Source of the DNA: Cerrena zonata
Taxonomy: Eukaryota; Basidiomycota; Agaricomycetes; Polyporales; Cerrenaceae
Assembly (NCBI GenBank): GCA_038087015.1
Contig: JASBNA010000005.1
Span: 806,001 to 870,000, forward strand
Length of the DNA stretch: 64,000 bases
Direction of reading: 5' to 3'
The notes under the pieces: generated by a model
The model's input: the letters and a program-made list of their open reading frames with translations, nothing else
What the model was told of the DNA's origin: nothing
Databases searched by the model: none
Made by a program: the position numbers and the translations under genes
Shown: positions 51,989 through 64,000 of the stretch, piece by piece
Position numbering within the stretch: position 1 is the first letter of the stretch
How the letters are laid out: every line of letters starts with the position of its first letter

Positions 51989-52492
51989 CACGGCACGCAG
52001 GACGCTGTCTGACCGGGGGACAGACGGGGTACCGATTTGATCAAAAAGTGGGGATTTTTACCCTGCTCTGTCGGTCTGCCAGAAATAATAATAAATTTAC
52101 AATTTGTCACATAACCAGACTTCAAGTCTGTCAAAGAGTCATATTTGATTATATAGATAGAATTAACATTACAATCTTTCCGTAGTATAAAGTTCCATGC
52201 AAATTCCAAATCTCTGCGGCGGACAGATCGTTTTTTCCCATTCAATTGTGTGATCTGTCTTGGGAAGCGATTCAGTATCCCTCTTTGAGTCTGTACAATA
52301 GGAAAATTGGATTACTTATTGCAAATATGGAATCAAATCTTATCATTATACAGACTTGAAGTCTGGTTATGTAACATATTGTAAACTTATTATTATTTCT
52401 GGCAGACCGACAGAGCAGGGTAAAAATCCCCACTTTTTGATCAAATCGGTACCCTGTCTGTCCCCCGGTCAGACAGCGTCCTGCGTGCCGTG
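51989..52492. mobile_element. 504-base element with 142-base terminal inverted repeats
   Basis: The left arm 51989-52130 and the right arm 52351-52492 are inverted repeats of equal length; I count four mismatches. The arms start CACGGCACGCAGGACGC. ATA lies immediately outside both ends (51986-51988 and 52493-52495), consistent with a 3-base target duplication. The 220-base middle encodes nothing. The inner end of each arm is itself palindromic (CAGACTTGAAGTCTG). It is most likely a non-autonomous DNA transposon (MITE or foldback). Three-base duplications occur in PIF/Harbinger and CACTA elements; the CAC start would fit CACTA loosely. The few mismatches suggest recent insertion or correction between the arms. 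Confidence 0.85.
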
Positions 52493-52495
52493 ATA

Positions 52496-53601
52496 CTCGT
52501 CAGGTAAAGAGCTTGCTCGATGCAGCTCAGGGGTAAGACGGTATGGTCACAATGACACATGCGCGGTCTACGAAATGTAAAATTCGATCCCGTGCGTCGT
52601 TTTTCTCACTCAGGTTGTGTGCATGCCAAGGGGGGGTAGGGGCATCTCAGCCAAGTATAGCCCCAAGTATTCACTTTTATTACATTCTGTGGCAAGGCTG
52701 GATTGGAGGAGGTTCTGCCCTTCGAAACAATCACTGTCCCGGGAGTTGACATTTAAATTTTTGCGGAATCACCTGGGATCACGTAGAGACGATCTCTCCA
52801 TCGCTGCCGAACGTCCAATGTGGTCGACCAAGTGTGACTTTCCATATTCGACCACTTCTGCTTCTTCATCCGCACGGAGACAAAAGAGGAGATACAGGTC
52901 ATACATTGATAATCATAATGGACCAATGGGTCTATCGCATGACACATGCTACTGGCTTCGGAATGCTTCTATATCACCCTTAAACAGCGATTCCTTGTCT
53001 CAAGCGTCATTGTACGTTTCTTTGCTTTATCGGATCGTTCTGGCTGACAACTTCGTTGTCTATTTTGTCCCCAAGGATTCCGTATATACGCACATAACGA
53101 TTCTTGGACCTTGGCTCGTCGTAACGGCGCCCTCAGGCAATTTGAATATACAGGAGATAATTTTCAACGACATATACAAATGTTTATGTTTACATCGCAT
53201 ACGCTCCTCCGAGCAGGTCCTTCTCGATTCCCATGTGCCCCTCTACAACCAAGCATCACGAATCGAATCTCGACCGCATGGAATACTTGGCTTGTTCTCC
53301 CCTCACACTACTCACATTGCTATTCAGGGGAGTCATCTGTCGTTGTCATGCACGGAAATGCTGGCTTGGATCAACTCGAACAACGAATAGGCTTCTAGAT
53401 GTCCAAGAACCTCACCTAAGGGTCCTCTGGCCGAGATAGAACCGCTTCGGGGGCGGTACGAAATGCAAAGGCTCGCTCAAGTACTTAAGGACTGAAACCG
53501 TCTCAATCATTCAGGTCACCCACCCCTGATAACCTATCCAGCTATACCCCGGCTCTCTCTACTCTAGATTGACCTCACTTCCTGATTCTTATCCTTCCAC
53601 C
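52496..53601. other. Upstream region of the chitinase gene
   Basis: A plus-strand frame of 257 codons (52617-53390) is open. It begins in low-complexity sequence, has no motif I recognise and may be chance. The last 200 bases form the chitinase promoter and leader, with C/T-rich stretches before the ATG. Confidence 0.4.
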
Positions 53602-55740
53602 ATGGCCTTCTCATCCAATATGAGACGCGTCTTTCTCCTACTAGCTGTTGGGTTTACAGCCTTGCTTGCTGTGAATGCAACCCAAGTCATGCACAGACCT
53701 GATAACTTCCAGTCTACTCCTCATAAATTCGCGGAAGGCGACGCTGAGCCCAAAACGATATTTAAACGTGCTGCTGCTACTGGCAAGGTCCAAGCAGCGT
53801 ACTTCACGAACTGGTGAGGATACAAAACTCGAGATACCTAATTTTAGCATGCTGATTCTGATTACCTGTAGGGGTATCTATGGCGCCAACTTCCGTACGA
53901 ACTCCTTCTCCCCGTTTAGGTTGAAGACATCGCATGCTGACTTTCTATCTCCCCTTCAGAGCCTACTGATATCGACCCTTCGTCCTTATCCCACATTCTT
54001 TATGCCTTTGCCGATGTATCTCCTGATACCGGTGTTATCAGCCTCACTGACAGTTGGTCTGATGAGCAGGTGTGCCTACTTTTCTCCTTGTGGTGTTCGT
54101 CCGCCTGACGTACATCGTAGAAACACTTCCCCGGTGACTCCTGGGATGACACAGGGAACAACCTCTACGGTTGCTTGAAGCAACTTTACCTCCTTAAATT
54201 GAAGAACCGCAATCTCAAGGTCACTCTCTCCATCGGTGGTTGGACATACTCGCAATCTGGTCACTTTAACTTTGTTACCGACGCTGGCAAGAGGACCACC
54301 TTCGTTAACAGCGCTGTTCAACTCATCAAGGACTATGGCTTTGACGGTATTGATATCGATTTCGAATACCCCAGTAACGCCGCCCAGGGACAAGGCTTCG
54401 CTGACTTGCTTACTTCCCTTCGAAGTGCTTTGGACAGCTTCGCGCAGTCTAACGGTGATACTGAGCAATATCTCCTCACTGTAAGGCATTAATTTCCCTT
54501 TTGCTGTTTGACATGTTCCTGATGGCTAGACAGGCTGCCGTTGCTGCCGGTGCTGAGAACTACGCCAACTTGGTGATTCCCCAAATGGACAAGGCACTGA
54601 GCTACTGGAACTTGATGGCTTACGATTATGCTGGTTCATGGCTCACTTTCTCCGACAACCAAGGTAAATCCTCTTCCGAGACCTCCTGCAAAATATATTT
54701 GCTGAACCGCGCTTGGAATAGCTAACCTTTTCGGCGGTGTTCGCACTGGTGTCTCTACTGATGCCGCTATTAGATTCTATGTCGCACATGGTGCTACTGC
54801 TAGCAAGATCGTGATGGGTATCCCGCTCTACGGTCGTGCCTTCGAGAACACCAACGGTATTGGCCAGGCATACAATGGAGTAAGCTTTCCACTCAGATTC
54901 TTTCAGTACCATTGTTAACTCTTTAAATAGATTGGCCCTGGAACTATCGAAGCTGGTGTCTACTCTTACACTGCCCTCCCTCTCGCTGGTGCTCAAGTCT
55001 TTGAGAACTTGACGGACGTTACCAGCTACTCATATGACTCTGCTAAGAAGGAACTCGTTTCATACGATACTCCTCACATCGCCCAACTCAAGGCTCAATA
55101 TGTTGCTAGCAACAGCCTCGCTGGTTCTATGTTCTGGGATGTGCGTGGTTTACTATATTATTCCTGCTTTCCGCAAAGCCTTATCTCGTTTGGCAGCTTT
55201 CTACTGATAAGAAGGGTTCGGACTCACTTGTCGGCACCACTGCCGGAGTATACGGTGCCCTTGATCAGACACAGAACCACATCCAGTACGCTTAACTCAA
55301 CAATACTCCTTGATTCGACTAACCTCTAACTTACACTTTTCTCAGCTTCCCTAATAGTAAATGGGACAACATCCGTAGCAATATGGGCACCATTGGCTCC
55401 AGCCCTTCAACCTCTCAGCCCTCTGCTCCTTCAACTTCTGCTCCTTCCTCTCCTTCGACTTCACAACCATCTTCCCCTACAACAACCTCTCAGCCCTCCT
55501 CTCCAACTGGTGGCACTGGTCAGTGCACCAACGTTGGCGCATGGACCTCGACCTCTATCTACACTGGTGGAATGTCTGCTGTTTTCCGTGCGTATTACCT
55601 CTAGTTTTGATTTTTGCTACTCCGTACTCACGTCTTCGCCTTTGAAAACAGAGGGTCATTTGTGGACCGCCAAGTGGTGGACACAAGGCGATACCCCCGG
55701 CGGTGCTGCTGATGTCTGGGTCGATAACGGAGCATGTTAA
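53602..55740 (+). CDS. Secreted GH18 chitinase with C-terminal chitin-binding domain
   Basis: Endochitinase acting on cell-wall chitin. The ATG at 53602 opens a signal peptide (R-R-V-F-L-L-L-A-V-G-F-T-A-L-L-A-V), and a short propeptide ends in K-R just before A-A-A-T-G-K-V-Q-A-A-Y-F, a likely Kex2 site. The GH18 barrel follows: V-T-L-S-I-G-G-W, then D-G-I-D-I-D-F-E-Y-P with the catalytic Glu, then M-A-Y-D-Y-A-G, then G-S-M-F-W-D. A Ser/Thr/Pro linker of repeated S-T-S-Q-P-S-x-P type leads to a CBM5/12-like domain (A-W-T-S-T-S-I-Y...H-L-W-T-A-K-W-W-T-Q-G-D-T-P-G-G). The stop is TAA at 55738-55740. About eight introns. All catalytic residues are present. Confidence 0.93.
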
Positions 55741-55956
55741 ATCTTACGGACAGCTTACTCAGAGCTATGATACCATTTCCTTTCGGGTTTCGCTTTATTT
55801 TGGGATGTCATATAGATGCTCGTAGTGATTCAGACACGATCATAGCACGATAACTATCACATACCAATACATGTTATGCCATTACATCGAAGTTTGCGTA
55901 GAAGGATGCACAAGTGCCGATGATGAACAACATAACGCAAGTAAACCGACAAAAGA

Positions 55957-58900
55957 TTAAACATATAACGAGGAGCAGAAGATAACCGAATTAGGTCGGT
56001 TAAGCATTTCTTCGGCTTTGTCGAACTTTTCTTTGAGTTCCCCATTTCCGATCACTTTTGCGGCTTGACTCATTTGTCGAATCAGCTCCTGGAGTCTTCT
56101 GAAGACACGAATGAGTGAGCCCTCAAATTGGTCGGTGAGCTACAAGAAGAGAGGAAGGGGTCAATCATATGTACAGTGGTATCACCAAACCGTCCTACCT
56201 TGCAAATCTCCGCGAAGGAAGCACCTCGACACCATTGCACGACAGCGTCCATCAACTCAACCTTGAATGACTGGACGTATTCGTCTTCGACTAGGGGAAG
56301 TTTAGACTCTTGGGAAACCTTTGCTATCCGTCTAGCCATTTCTTGCATGACTCGTAATGGGGCCGCAAGTTCTTCCTTCAATTTCGTCACCTGTTCGCTC
56401 TACATATGGACAAGGATTGGTCAGCAGACTTTTTTTGCTCAGTTAATTAACTATACATACCTTTTCAGAGAAAACGAAACAACTCAACAAACCAGCGCAT
56501 TGTTCCGGTGTCAGTGGATTGAAGACACCGTTGAAGATGAGCTCGGTGAGAAGCAATTCATCACCCGTACTGATCTCGCATGCAACACGGCCTTTCACAT
56601 CGACAACGTCGTCCGCCGAAGTAAATTGTAATCGTCGAAGAACACGCTTGCGTGCCTTGAGTTCTTCCATCTGCAAGACATCGTTCGTTGCCTGGATTCG
56701 TTTCCGGAGTTCACGTATCCGGGTTTGACATTCCTGTTTTTGTGAGTATTTGGTGTACAACTCGGGCAGGCGAGAATCCTTATGCAGAGGACTTGAGAAG
56801 AGCTTGCTCTCCATCATGCTAATTTTCTGACGAGAATGAGATGTCAGAGCTTTCCAACAAATCGGGAGAGTATAAATGTTATACCTTTACAAGAGCGCGG
56901 AACTTGTCATCCTTGATATTCATATTCTGAATAGGATCCAGTAGACCAATTCCGTCAGGGAAACGTCTTTGAACCTCCAGAACGCTCTTCCAAATTTGCT
57001 CTCTTGCTTGGATCGCCCGAATGTCCTTGGGCAAGGTGAGACGAAGTAAACTGATAGCCTGGACGGTGGAAAGAAGGACAGGGACAACAAGAGGTACACC
57101 CTTCTGACCAGCGGAACATGGATGAATATCTCCAGGTGTGGAAATATTCCGGTCTTTGGATACAGTCGAGCCTACGGCACAGTTAAGTAGGACGTCAACG
57201 ACATATTGCTCATGTGCCGGGAATTCGTCTGGAACAGGCACAGGACGGTTCTAAATAACCATCATTGTGAGCTATAATTCCAGACATATAGAGGAATAAT
57301 GATCATAGTACCTTTGGCGGAGTCCGCTTTTGGTAGTTGATGACGACTCCCCAGCCAAAGTCGAGTTTTTGGTACTTGACCTTGACTAGACGACCCGGTT
57401 GGAGGAAGGGTAGGCTGTAAGTTGGGTGAGTGATGACTTCTTTGAAATCGTTAGCCATTTGATCGAGTTGTTGTCTGTATTCGTAATAGTCTGCAACTTG
57501 CTCTTCGTCAGGGATGACTATGGCTGCCTTTTTGGCTTCCTCTCGTTGTAGTTCTGCAGAAAACAAAAACAAGAAACGTAATAAGTTGGTGTAAAGAGGC
57601 GAGATACGATGAGTGCATACCATCTTCGAGCAGTGGTACACCGGCATTACTCTGGAACTGGAAAAAACACCTCTCAAGCATAAACTCTGGACTAATGCCT
57701 TCCACCTTCAACAAGTTCAACACCATGTTATACCCAAGATGGAACGCAGAGTCCAAACGATCTGCCTCTCCCTTTATCATCTGTTTCGCAGCAGTAGGTT
57801 CCAGCTTCTCATCAACCATCATGATAACAACACCTCTGTCATCAAGACCACGACGACCAGCACGACCAGACATCTGGATATATTCTCCTGAAGACAAATT
57901 CCGGAATTCACGACCATCAAACTTGCGTACAGTGGTGAAGACGACAGTCTTTGCAGGCATGTTAAGACCGATTGAGAAGGTTTCGGTAGCGAAAAGGACT
58001 TTGATGAATCCGTCTTGGAAGAGAAGTTCGATAACCTCTTTGAGGAGGGGGAGAAGACCACCGTGATGGATACCAATACCACGTTTGAGTAGAGGAAGCA
58101 AGTTCGTGATTTGCGGGAGTTGACGATCATCTGGAGTGAGGTTGTCAATGGCGTTGTTGAAGATCTCCGTGATGGTGTCTTGTTCCTCGGTGGAGTTGAA
58201 TTCGAGTTTGGACATCGTAAGAGCGAGTGCTTCACATTCCCTTTTGCTGAACGCGAAAATGATAACTGGATTATAGTTCCGTTTCATGATCATTTTGACA
58301 ATCTTCGAGACGTCAGATGGCCCTATAGGTGAAGGTATGAATTCTAGTCATCAGAAATCTCAGGCGGAACAAACGAACCTTTCTTGTTATCACCACCCTT
58401 CCGTGACTTCCCCTTGCGTCCTTTTCCACTTTTTGAGTCGGCGGGATCTTCACCCTGGGTGTCTTGAAGGGAACCCATGGCTTTAGCAAAGGCATCTTCT
58501 TTGAACTCACCCTGTTCGTTGACGACCAGGTGGATACCGTCTGCGCCAGCGGGGAAAAGGTAATGTTGGAGTGGTGTTGGTCGGAAATCAGTGTAAACGA
58601 CATGGCAAGGTTGATCGTGAGATTTGCAAATCCATTCTGCAAATTGCATGGCGTTGGGAATAGTAGCGGAGAGGAAGACATATCGAACACTGTGAGGAAG
58701 TAGAATGATGGTCTCCTCCCAGACTACACCACGTTCCTTGTCACGCATGTAATGGATTTCATCGAAGATGACCCAGGCCACTTCACGCATGATTTCGGAA
58801 CCGCGGTAGAGCATTGATCGTAGAATCTGTCTTTTGTGTCAATATATCTTTAAAAACGACAGGAACGGAATCCTCGTACCTCAGTGGTCATGACTAGACA

Positions 58901-59689
58901 AGTTGCAGTTGGATTAATGGTGACATCTCCCGTCATAAGACCGACGTCACCGAATTCTGCACGCAGTTCACGATACTTTTGATTACTCAGAGCCTGTGTT
59001 GAAGGAGATATATTTCAATATTTCAAGTCGAGTTAACGCATACGTTCTAGCTACATGCCTTGATAGGACTCGTGTAAATCACTCGCTGCTTATTTTGTAG
59101 ACATTGAGCAATGGCGTACTCGGCAACGACAGTTTTACCTGCACTAGTGTGCGCAGAAACGAGTACGCTCTCATTCCGTTGGATGGCGTAGACGGACACT
59201 TGTTGGAAAGGATCCAACGTAAAGGGATATTCGCGGACAGGTTTAGCGGGTGGTACGTGTTGCGAAATGGGAGTGTATGGATAGCCAGCAGGAACGGCCA
59301 CTTGGTGGCGGACCTGGAATGATCGTCAGTACCTTCTAGTATGGATGAACAAATGCACAAGCCTGATGGCGAAGTTCCAAGCTTGCACCAGCTTCTCCAG
59401 CAGACGCTTGGAGGCCAGCAACAGCCGGGACTTCTCGTTTTGCTTCGATTTCGACCTCGTCCAAAACGGCTGGTTTCGGTGAGTCCATTCGTTGTTTCTT
59501 ATGGGTAGAGGGACCAGGTTCAGCTACAGTCTCTGTGAGTTCAACTTTCCTTTTTTTCGTCTCGTCATCGTGTTCGTTGTGGTCTTCATTGTGGTCCTCC
59601 GTATTCATTTGAGCATCATCATACGATTCCTCGAGGTCTGCATCCTCAGGCGCGTCGTCTAGGAAAGAAAACAAGTCCGCAGAACTCAT
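55957..59689 (-). CDS. mtr4: ATP-dependent RNA helicase Mtr4/Dob1 (exosome cofactor)
   Basis: Ski2-like helicase that unwinds RNA for the nuclear exosome in the TRAMP complex. The ATG at 59689 gives an acidic low-complexity lead ([12 protein letters not shown]). Motifs in order: H-V-P-P-A-K-P-V-R...D-P-F-Q-Q, Walker A A-H-T-S-A-G-K-T, motif [10 protein letters not shown], motif III S-A-T-I-P-N-A, and motif [13 protein letters not shown]. The arch/KOW region follows ([11 protein letters not shown]), then the C-terminal DSHCT domain ending near [14 protein letters not shown]. The stop is TAA at 55959-55957. About ten short introns. To keep frame, the first intron seems to need a GC donor after R-H-Q (CAG|GC near 59366). 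It overlaps nothing and is convergent with the chitinase gene, 217 bases apart. Confidence 0.93.
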
Positions 59690-61191
59690 GGCGTCCACCT
59701 TAGTAGAAAGTTATTCGTTGTGGTTAACTTGAGATATATCCAAGTATCAATAGTGGAAAATTGAAACAGAATTGGTGGAAAGTTGAGCAACAAACAGAGT
59801 CTGCATTTGAAACTTGGACCCCTGCCAGAAATTCTTCAACACGTGATATAGGCGCCCATAATTGTACGATGCCTTGAATTCATCCACGGACTCTTTGCAT
59901 TGCATCTGTTTTTTTTTAAACACCAACCACGAGCACATCCGTTGTCCGAAATCCCTACACCGTTCAAGCTAACTCGGTATCGTATCATTCTGTTTCTGGC
60001 TTGGGCTAAAGGTCAATATGTAGGACTGGGTTGCGAAATGGAGTACTTATCGATATGATCTTCCTTCGGATTCTCTTGACTATCCTGCTCCTTCGGTTCT
60101 CGAAAAGGATGCTGGAGGACACTATTGAGAATGGGGTCACCATATATCTTTCTCGATTCATTCGGCCTTCGCATGGTCTATTTCTGTCGCGTTGAAATAC
60201 AGACCCCTGCCTCAATCTCCAACATTCCATTGTAACGCCTATTTTCGATCATTTCGAACTCATGACCCCTTCGCTCACCCTATGTCACCCCCGGTCTCTG
60301 CCTTAACCTTCTCCATCGACTGTTCGTGGATAGCGTGTGTGGCCATTCCTGATGAAACGTGTCCTATTTAATAGGAGTCTCTCATGCCTATGCTCCTCTC
60401 AAGTTCTTTGAATTGAAATGATAGGGACAACCTGGAACCCGACCAGTCTGTTCGTTACGGCTCGGAGGCTCTCAATACGGAAGACATCTGTCATGTGAAG
60501 CCTTTTGGAGAATCTAGCTGTGTTCTCTCAGGCGGCTGAGGGACCTCATGATCCTCCCATCTATGTCTTGTCAATTGAAATCAGTCAACCTTATAGGGCT
60601 CACCCAGTATCAGACAGATTGCTGGGTTATAAACTCAGTGTGTTTTCGGAAGGAGCTGGTGTCACCTGTAAATCTTAGTGTCTTTTATATTCTCGGCGCC
60701 GCCGTCCAATCGGTTATGTCGTCATCGCAATAGGGCCAGAAACCACTTCACTCACCGAGTCCCCCCGTTCATTATCCACAAAGTCCCTTCCAATCATCTT
60801 GCAGGTATTCGGTGTGCGAACTTGAACAATCTTCTGGGTCAACTCAGTCCCAGGCCTGGACGATTCGGCCTCCTTCGGATTCTTTCTCGCAGACATTCAC
60901 CCCCAAGGAACCGCGGTAACCCGAATGTTGTGGACGTGATGCTTTCCCTTCTTGACCTCCTGACCTCATTCGGCGAAGTGGCGACAAATCGTTGCATGAT
61001 GAGTGGTTGCTGAATCATGGCACACGTGATGGCGATGCATAATAGAGTATGCCTTCTCCACCTTCTCTGAAGGTTCAGGATCGGCCAACCTTTATATAGA
61101 GTCTGCTAAGTTCCCAGGTCCCTGTCCGCCTTGTCCACCTACTATCATAACCCCCATCTATCGCATTCACCAATACCCTTAACGAAAAGAT
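59690..61191. other. Divergent intergenic region, helicase and catalase
   Basis: 1.5 kb between the divergent mtr4 and catalase genes. No gene is supported. There is a T run near 59910. The last 100 bases before 61192 are C/T-rich leader sequence. Short frames at 60678-61013 have no family look. Confidence 0.45.
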
Positions 61192-63298
61192 ATGCCTTCC
61201 AAGAACGCTTTGGCAACGAAGGATGGTGCTACTTACACCACATCTACCGGAGCACCAGTTGCAGAGCCATACGCCGTTCAGAAGGTCGGAGTTGTAGGCC
61301 CACTCCTCCTCCAGGGTTCGTCGATTCATATTACCCCTTAATACCTCCTAACTCAATATCTCCCTCCAGACTTTCACCACATCGACCTCATCGCCCATTT
61401 TGACCGAGAGCGTATTCCCGAGCGAGTTGTGAGTAGTCATCCAAAGTGCTTGCTATGACGTGCACGATATGTCTCTCGATCGTACGCTCTAAACATTGAA
61501 CCAGGTCCACGCAAAAGGCGCTGGCGCGCACGGTACCTTCGAAGTGACCGATGACATCAGCGATCTCACTTGCGCTGCGCTCTTCAACAAAGTTGGTAAT
61601 ACCGCCCCTCTCACCATCCGGTTCTCGACCGTCGGCGGAGAGTCTGGTTCCGCTGACACTGCTCGTGACCCTCGAGGTATGTGGTCCAATCAGCATGAGT
61701 GGATTGTATAGATCGGAGCACGGAGCTTATGAATGGATGTTGCTTGATAGGTTTTGCCATCAAGATCAGGACTCAAGAAGGTAACCTCGACTGGGTGTTC
61801 AACAACACTCCTGTCTTCTTCCTTCGTGACCCCTCAAAGTTCCCGCACTTCATCCACACTCAGAAGCGTGACCCACAGACCCATCTCAAGGATGCCGACA
61901 TGTTCTGGGTATGTTTCCCACCGGGATTAAATCCTGTACCATCGTGACAAATACTTATTTTTGGCACATAGGACTATCTCTCCCAAAACCCAGAATCTGC
62001 TCACCAAGTAATGATCCTATTCTCGGATCGTGGAACACCTGACGGTTACCACCATATGCATGGCTACTCCGGACACACTTTTAAATTCGTGAACAAGGAC
62101 GGCAAATACACCTACGTTCAAGTACATCTCAGAAAGGATGGTGGTGCTAAGTCACTCACAAACGATGTGGCTACCAAGATTGCAGGAGAGAACCCCGAAT
62201 ATGGTATCCAAACTCTGTTCGAAGATATCGAGAACGGTAATTTCCCAAGCTGGACAGTCTACGTCGTATGTATCATTCCATCTTTATGCGTTGAAGCGAC
62301 CTAATAGTCCTTCACAGCAAACTATGACTCCCGAACAAGCCGAACAATACCGATACAACATTCTCGATTTGACCAAGATCTGGCCTCATTCACAATTCCC
62401 ACTTAGGAAAGTTGGCAAGGTTGTCCTCAACAAGAACCCCGATAACTACTTCGCGGAGATCGAACAGGTGCGGCTTTTCATAACATCCACATTTCGTTGT
62501 AGAACATAATACTCATTTTGATTTGTCATCTTGCAGGCTGCTTTCTCACCATCTCACCTTGTACCTGGTATCGAGCCCTCAACAGACCCTGTTCTCCAAT
62601 CTCGTCTCTTCTCTTACCCCGATACCCACCGTCACCGTCTCGGTGTGAACTACGGGCAGCTCCCAGTCAATGCCCCTCTTGTTCCAGTTGCTAACTTCCA
62701 GCGTGATGGTTTCATGGCCATCAACAACCAAGGTGCCAGACCGAACTACCAGAGTAGCTTAATTCCTTTGTCGTAAGCACCATCCTTTAAAACTCTACAT
62801 CGTGATATCAAGGCTGAACTTTGATCATCAGATACAAGCCAAAGGTTTACGAGAATGTTAAGCACGAGCTTTGGTTGGGTCACGCTAATGTTGACTTGAG
62901 CTTCATCACTGAGCGTACGTGTATTCCCTTCCTTTAATTGTATCAAGACTTGCACCTAACTGAGATACTGTATGTAGTCGACTTCGAGCAACCTCGCGCA
63001 CTCTGGGAGAAGGTCTTCGACGATACTCAAAAGGAGCACTTCGTCTACAACGTCTCCGGACACCTCGGGAGTGTCAAGAGCGACATTGTCAAGGCTCGTC
63101 AACGTGAGTACCCAATCTTCCTCACGCACTTCGAGACATTTTGACTAACTACCTTTCAACTTCTCAGTCTCTGTCTTCGCTGCTATCAGTCAAGATCTCT
63201 CCGATCGTGTCGCTAAGGCCATCGGTCACCCAACTGTCAAGCCTTTGGCGGTCAAGCCCGCTTCTGAGGCTTACCGCTTCAAGTTCAAGCCAGAGTAA
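61192..63298 (+). CDS. cat: Catalase (monofunctional haem catalase, small-subunit type)
   Basis: Converts hydrogen peroxide to water and oxygen. The ATG at 61192 ([20 protein letters not shown]) has no signal peptide. Exon 1 joins [20 protein letters not shown], then [10 protein letters not shown] (distal His), [30 protein letters not shown] (distal Asn) and [14 protein letters not shown] with the haem-ligand Tyr. The end is R-F-K-F-K-P-E, stop at 63296-63298. About nine introns. Length near 510 residues is that of the small catalase clade. No C-terminal SKL-type peroxisome signal; the cytosol is likely. Confidence 0.94.
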
Positions 63299-63677
63299 AT
63301 TGAATCCTTAAGAATTTCTTGGAATGAAGTTGGCAACTCTGGGGATGTTGTACTTCGAGAATGTATTGTCGTATCTTGATTTGTTGTAGCATCATTTACA
63401 TTTCATTGTATAAGTAGAAAGTCAATATGGAATACGATCTCTTGAGACTGATGAAGATAATATGTGTTGGGATTCTTGATGTCCAGGCTCGTCGAGGGTT
63501 ACTGGTAAGACGATAGAACCCCCCAGACGATAAAATACAATTGTTCCGTCGAGGTACTTTATGTGTCGACACCGACACAAAGGGTATATAAATATTAATT
63601 CGCACTTCTATGAAACCTCATTCTCTTCTAGCTCTTTCAATGTCTAACCTGTATCCATACTACCCCTATCGACTATC
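63299..63677. other. Convergent intergenic stretch
   Basis: About 380 bases between the catalase stop and the stop of the partial secreted-family gene. 3' untranslated DNA only. A short minus-strand frame at 63396-63605 looks random. Confidence 0.45.
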
Positions 63678-63971
63678 CTAACACTTGGAACTGGCCGCAA
63701 CTGTCGTAGGATTGATGCCAGCTGGGAAGCAGGACGAGACCCCTTTCTTCGTCGACAGTGTATTGATCCTCAGACAGATATTGTTCCCGAACTTGGTCTC
63801 AACCGACCACGCGAAATTACCCTTAAGGGAGGCATTGTCATGAAGTGACAGAGCGATTGCCTTGGTACAGACAACTGTTATATCTGTCTTCGTCCAACCA
63901 TCTTCTACGACATCATTCCAAGCCGTCTTGGTAGGACTGGACTTCGGCTTTCGTCCTGGTACATTGGTAAT
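63678..63971 (-). CDS. Secreted-family protein, 3' exon (second member, partial)
   Basis: The last exon, after a CTATAG acceptor at about 63972, reads I-T-N-V-P-G-R-K-P-K-S-S-P-T-K-T-A-W-N-D, then C-T-K-A-I-A-L, then N-I-C-L-R-I-N and S-S-C-F-P-A-G-I-N-P-T-T, with TAG at 63680-63678. It aligns over its full length with the third exon of the secreted proline-rich protein at 802-1832, keeping the Trp, both CT-x-AIAL residues and the S-S-C-F-P cysteine. The upstream exons, with any signal peptide or linker, lie beyond the window edge. Function unknown. Confidence 0.72.
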   Translation of the reverse strand: MTNVPGRKPKSSPTKTAWNDVVEDGWTKTDITVVCTKAIALSLHDNASLKGNFAWSVETKFGNNICLRINTLSTKKGVSSCFPAGINPTTVAASSKC

Positions 63972-64000
63972 CTATAGAATGGACTGTTATGATGTGATGT

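Noticed and set aside
52617..53390. 257-codon open frame on the plus strand before the chitinase
   Set aside because: No recognisable domain, starts in low-complexity DNA, and overlapping frames on the same strand are also open; most likely chance.

Overview
The window looks like nuclear DNA from a filamentous basidiomycete (Agaricomycetes). The evidence is: genes on both strands, cut by many 45-80 base introns with GTRNGT...YAG borders; a cellobiose dehydrogenase with cytochrome and flavin domains; a many-intron seven-helix protein of the DUF6534 type; and starch- and chitin-active secreted enzymes. No bacterial operons, CRISPR arrays or rRNA genes were seen. All gene models were spliced by eye.

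Layout, left to right. 1-18.5 kb: the 3' end of a gene with a CBM20 starch-binding domain (+); a secreted protein with a proline-rich linker (-); an unrecognised secreted protein built from repeated exons carrying K-R-I-V motifs (-); an orphan C-terminal piece of sterol C24-methyltransferase (-); a DUF6534-like membrane protein (+); a GH13 alpha-amylase with CBM20 (-); and the iron-sulfur subunit of succinate dehydrogenase (-). 20.5-42.1 kb: a direct segmental duplication of about 5.12 kb (21526-26644 and 36878-41999). Each copy carries a BTB gene and a divergent FHA-RING (Dma/Chfr-type) ubiquitin-ligase gene. The BTB gene is whole only in the left copy and the FHA-RING gene is whole only in the right copy. 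About 10.2 kb of gene-poor, repeat-bearing DNA separates the copies. 42.9-64 kb: an inverted dispersed repeat, cellobiose dehydrogenase (-), an Spg1/Tem1-type GTPase (+), a 504-base element with long terminal inverted repeats, a GH18 chitinase (+), an Mtr4/Dob1 exosome helicase (-), a catalase (+), and the 3' exon of a second member of the secreted family seen at the left edge (-).

Working together: amylase and the CBM20 gene act on starch, CDH on cellulose-derived sugars, chitinase on cell-wall chitin, and catalase removes peroxide. SdhB (respiration) and Mtr4 (nuclear RNA processing) are housekeeping. The FHA-RING ligase and the Spg1 GTPase are of special interest as neighbours, because in fission yeast their relatives act on the same septation/mitotic-exit pathway. 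The most unusual parts are the reciprocally truncated duplication, the K-R-I-V repeat gene, a degenerate tandem array encoding an F-x-F-R-R-D motif, and a dispersed repeat family that brackets the intact FHA-RING gene in inverted orientation.
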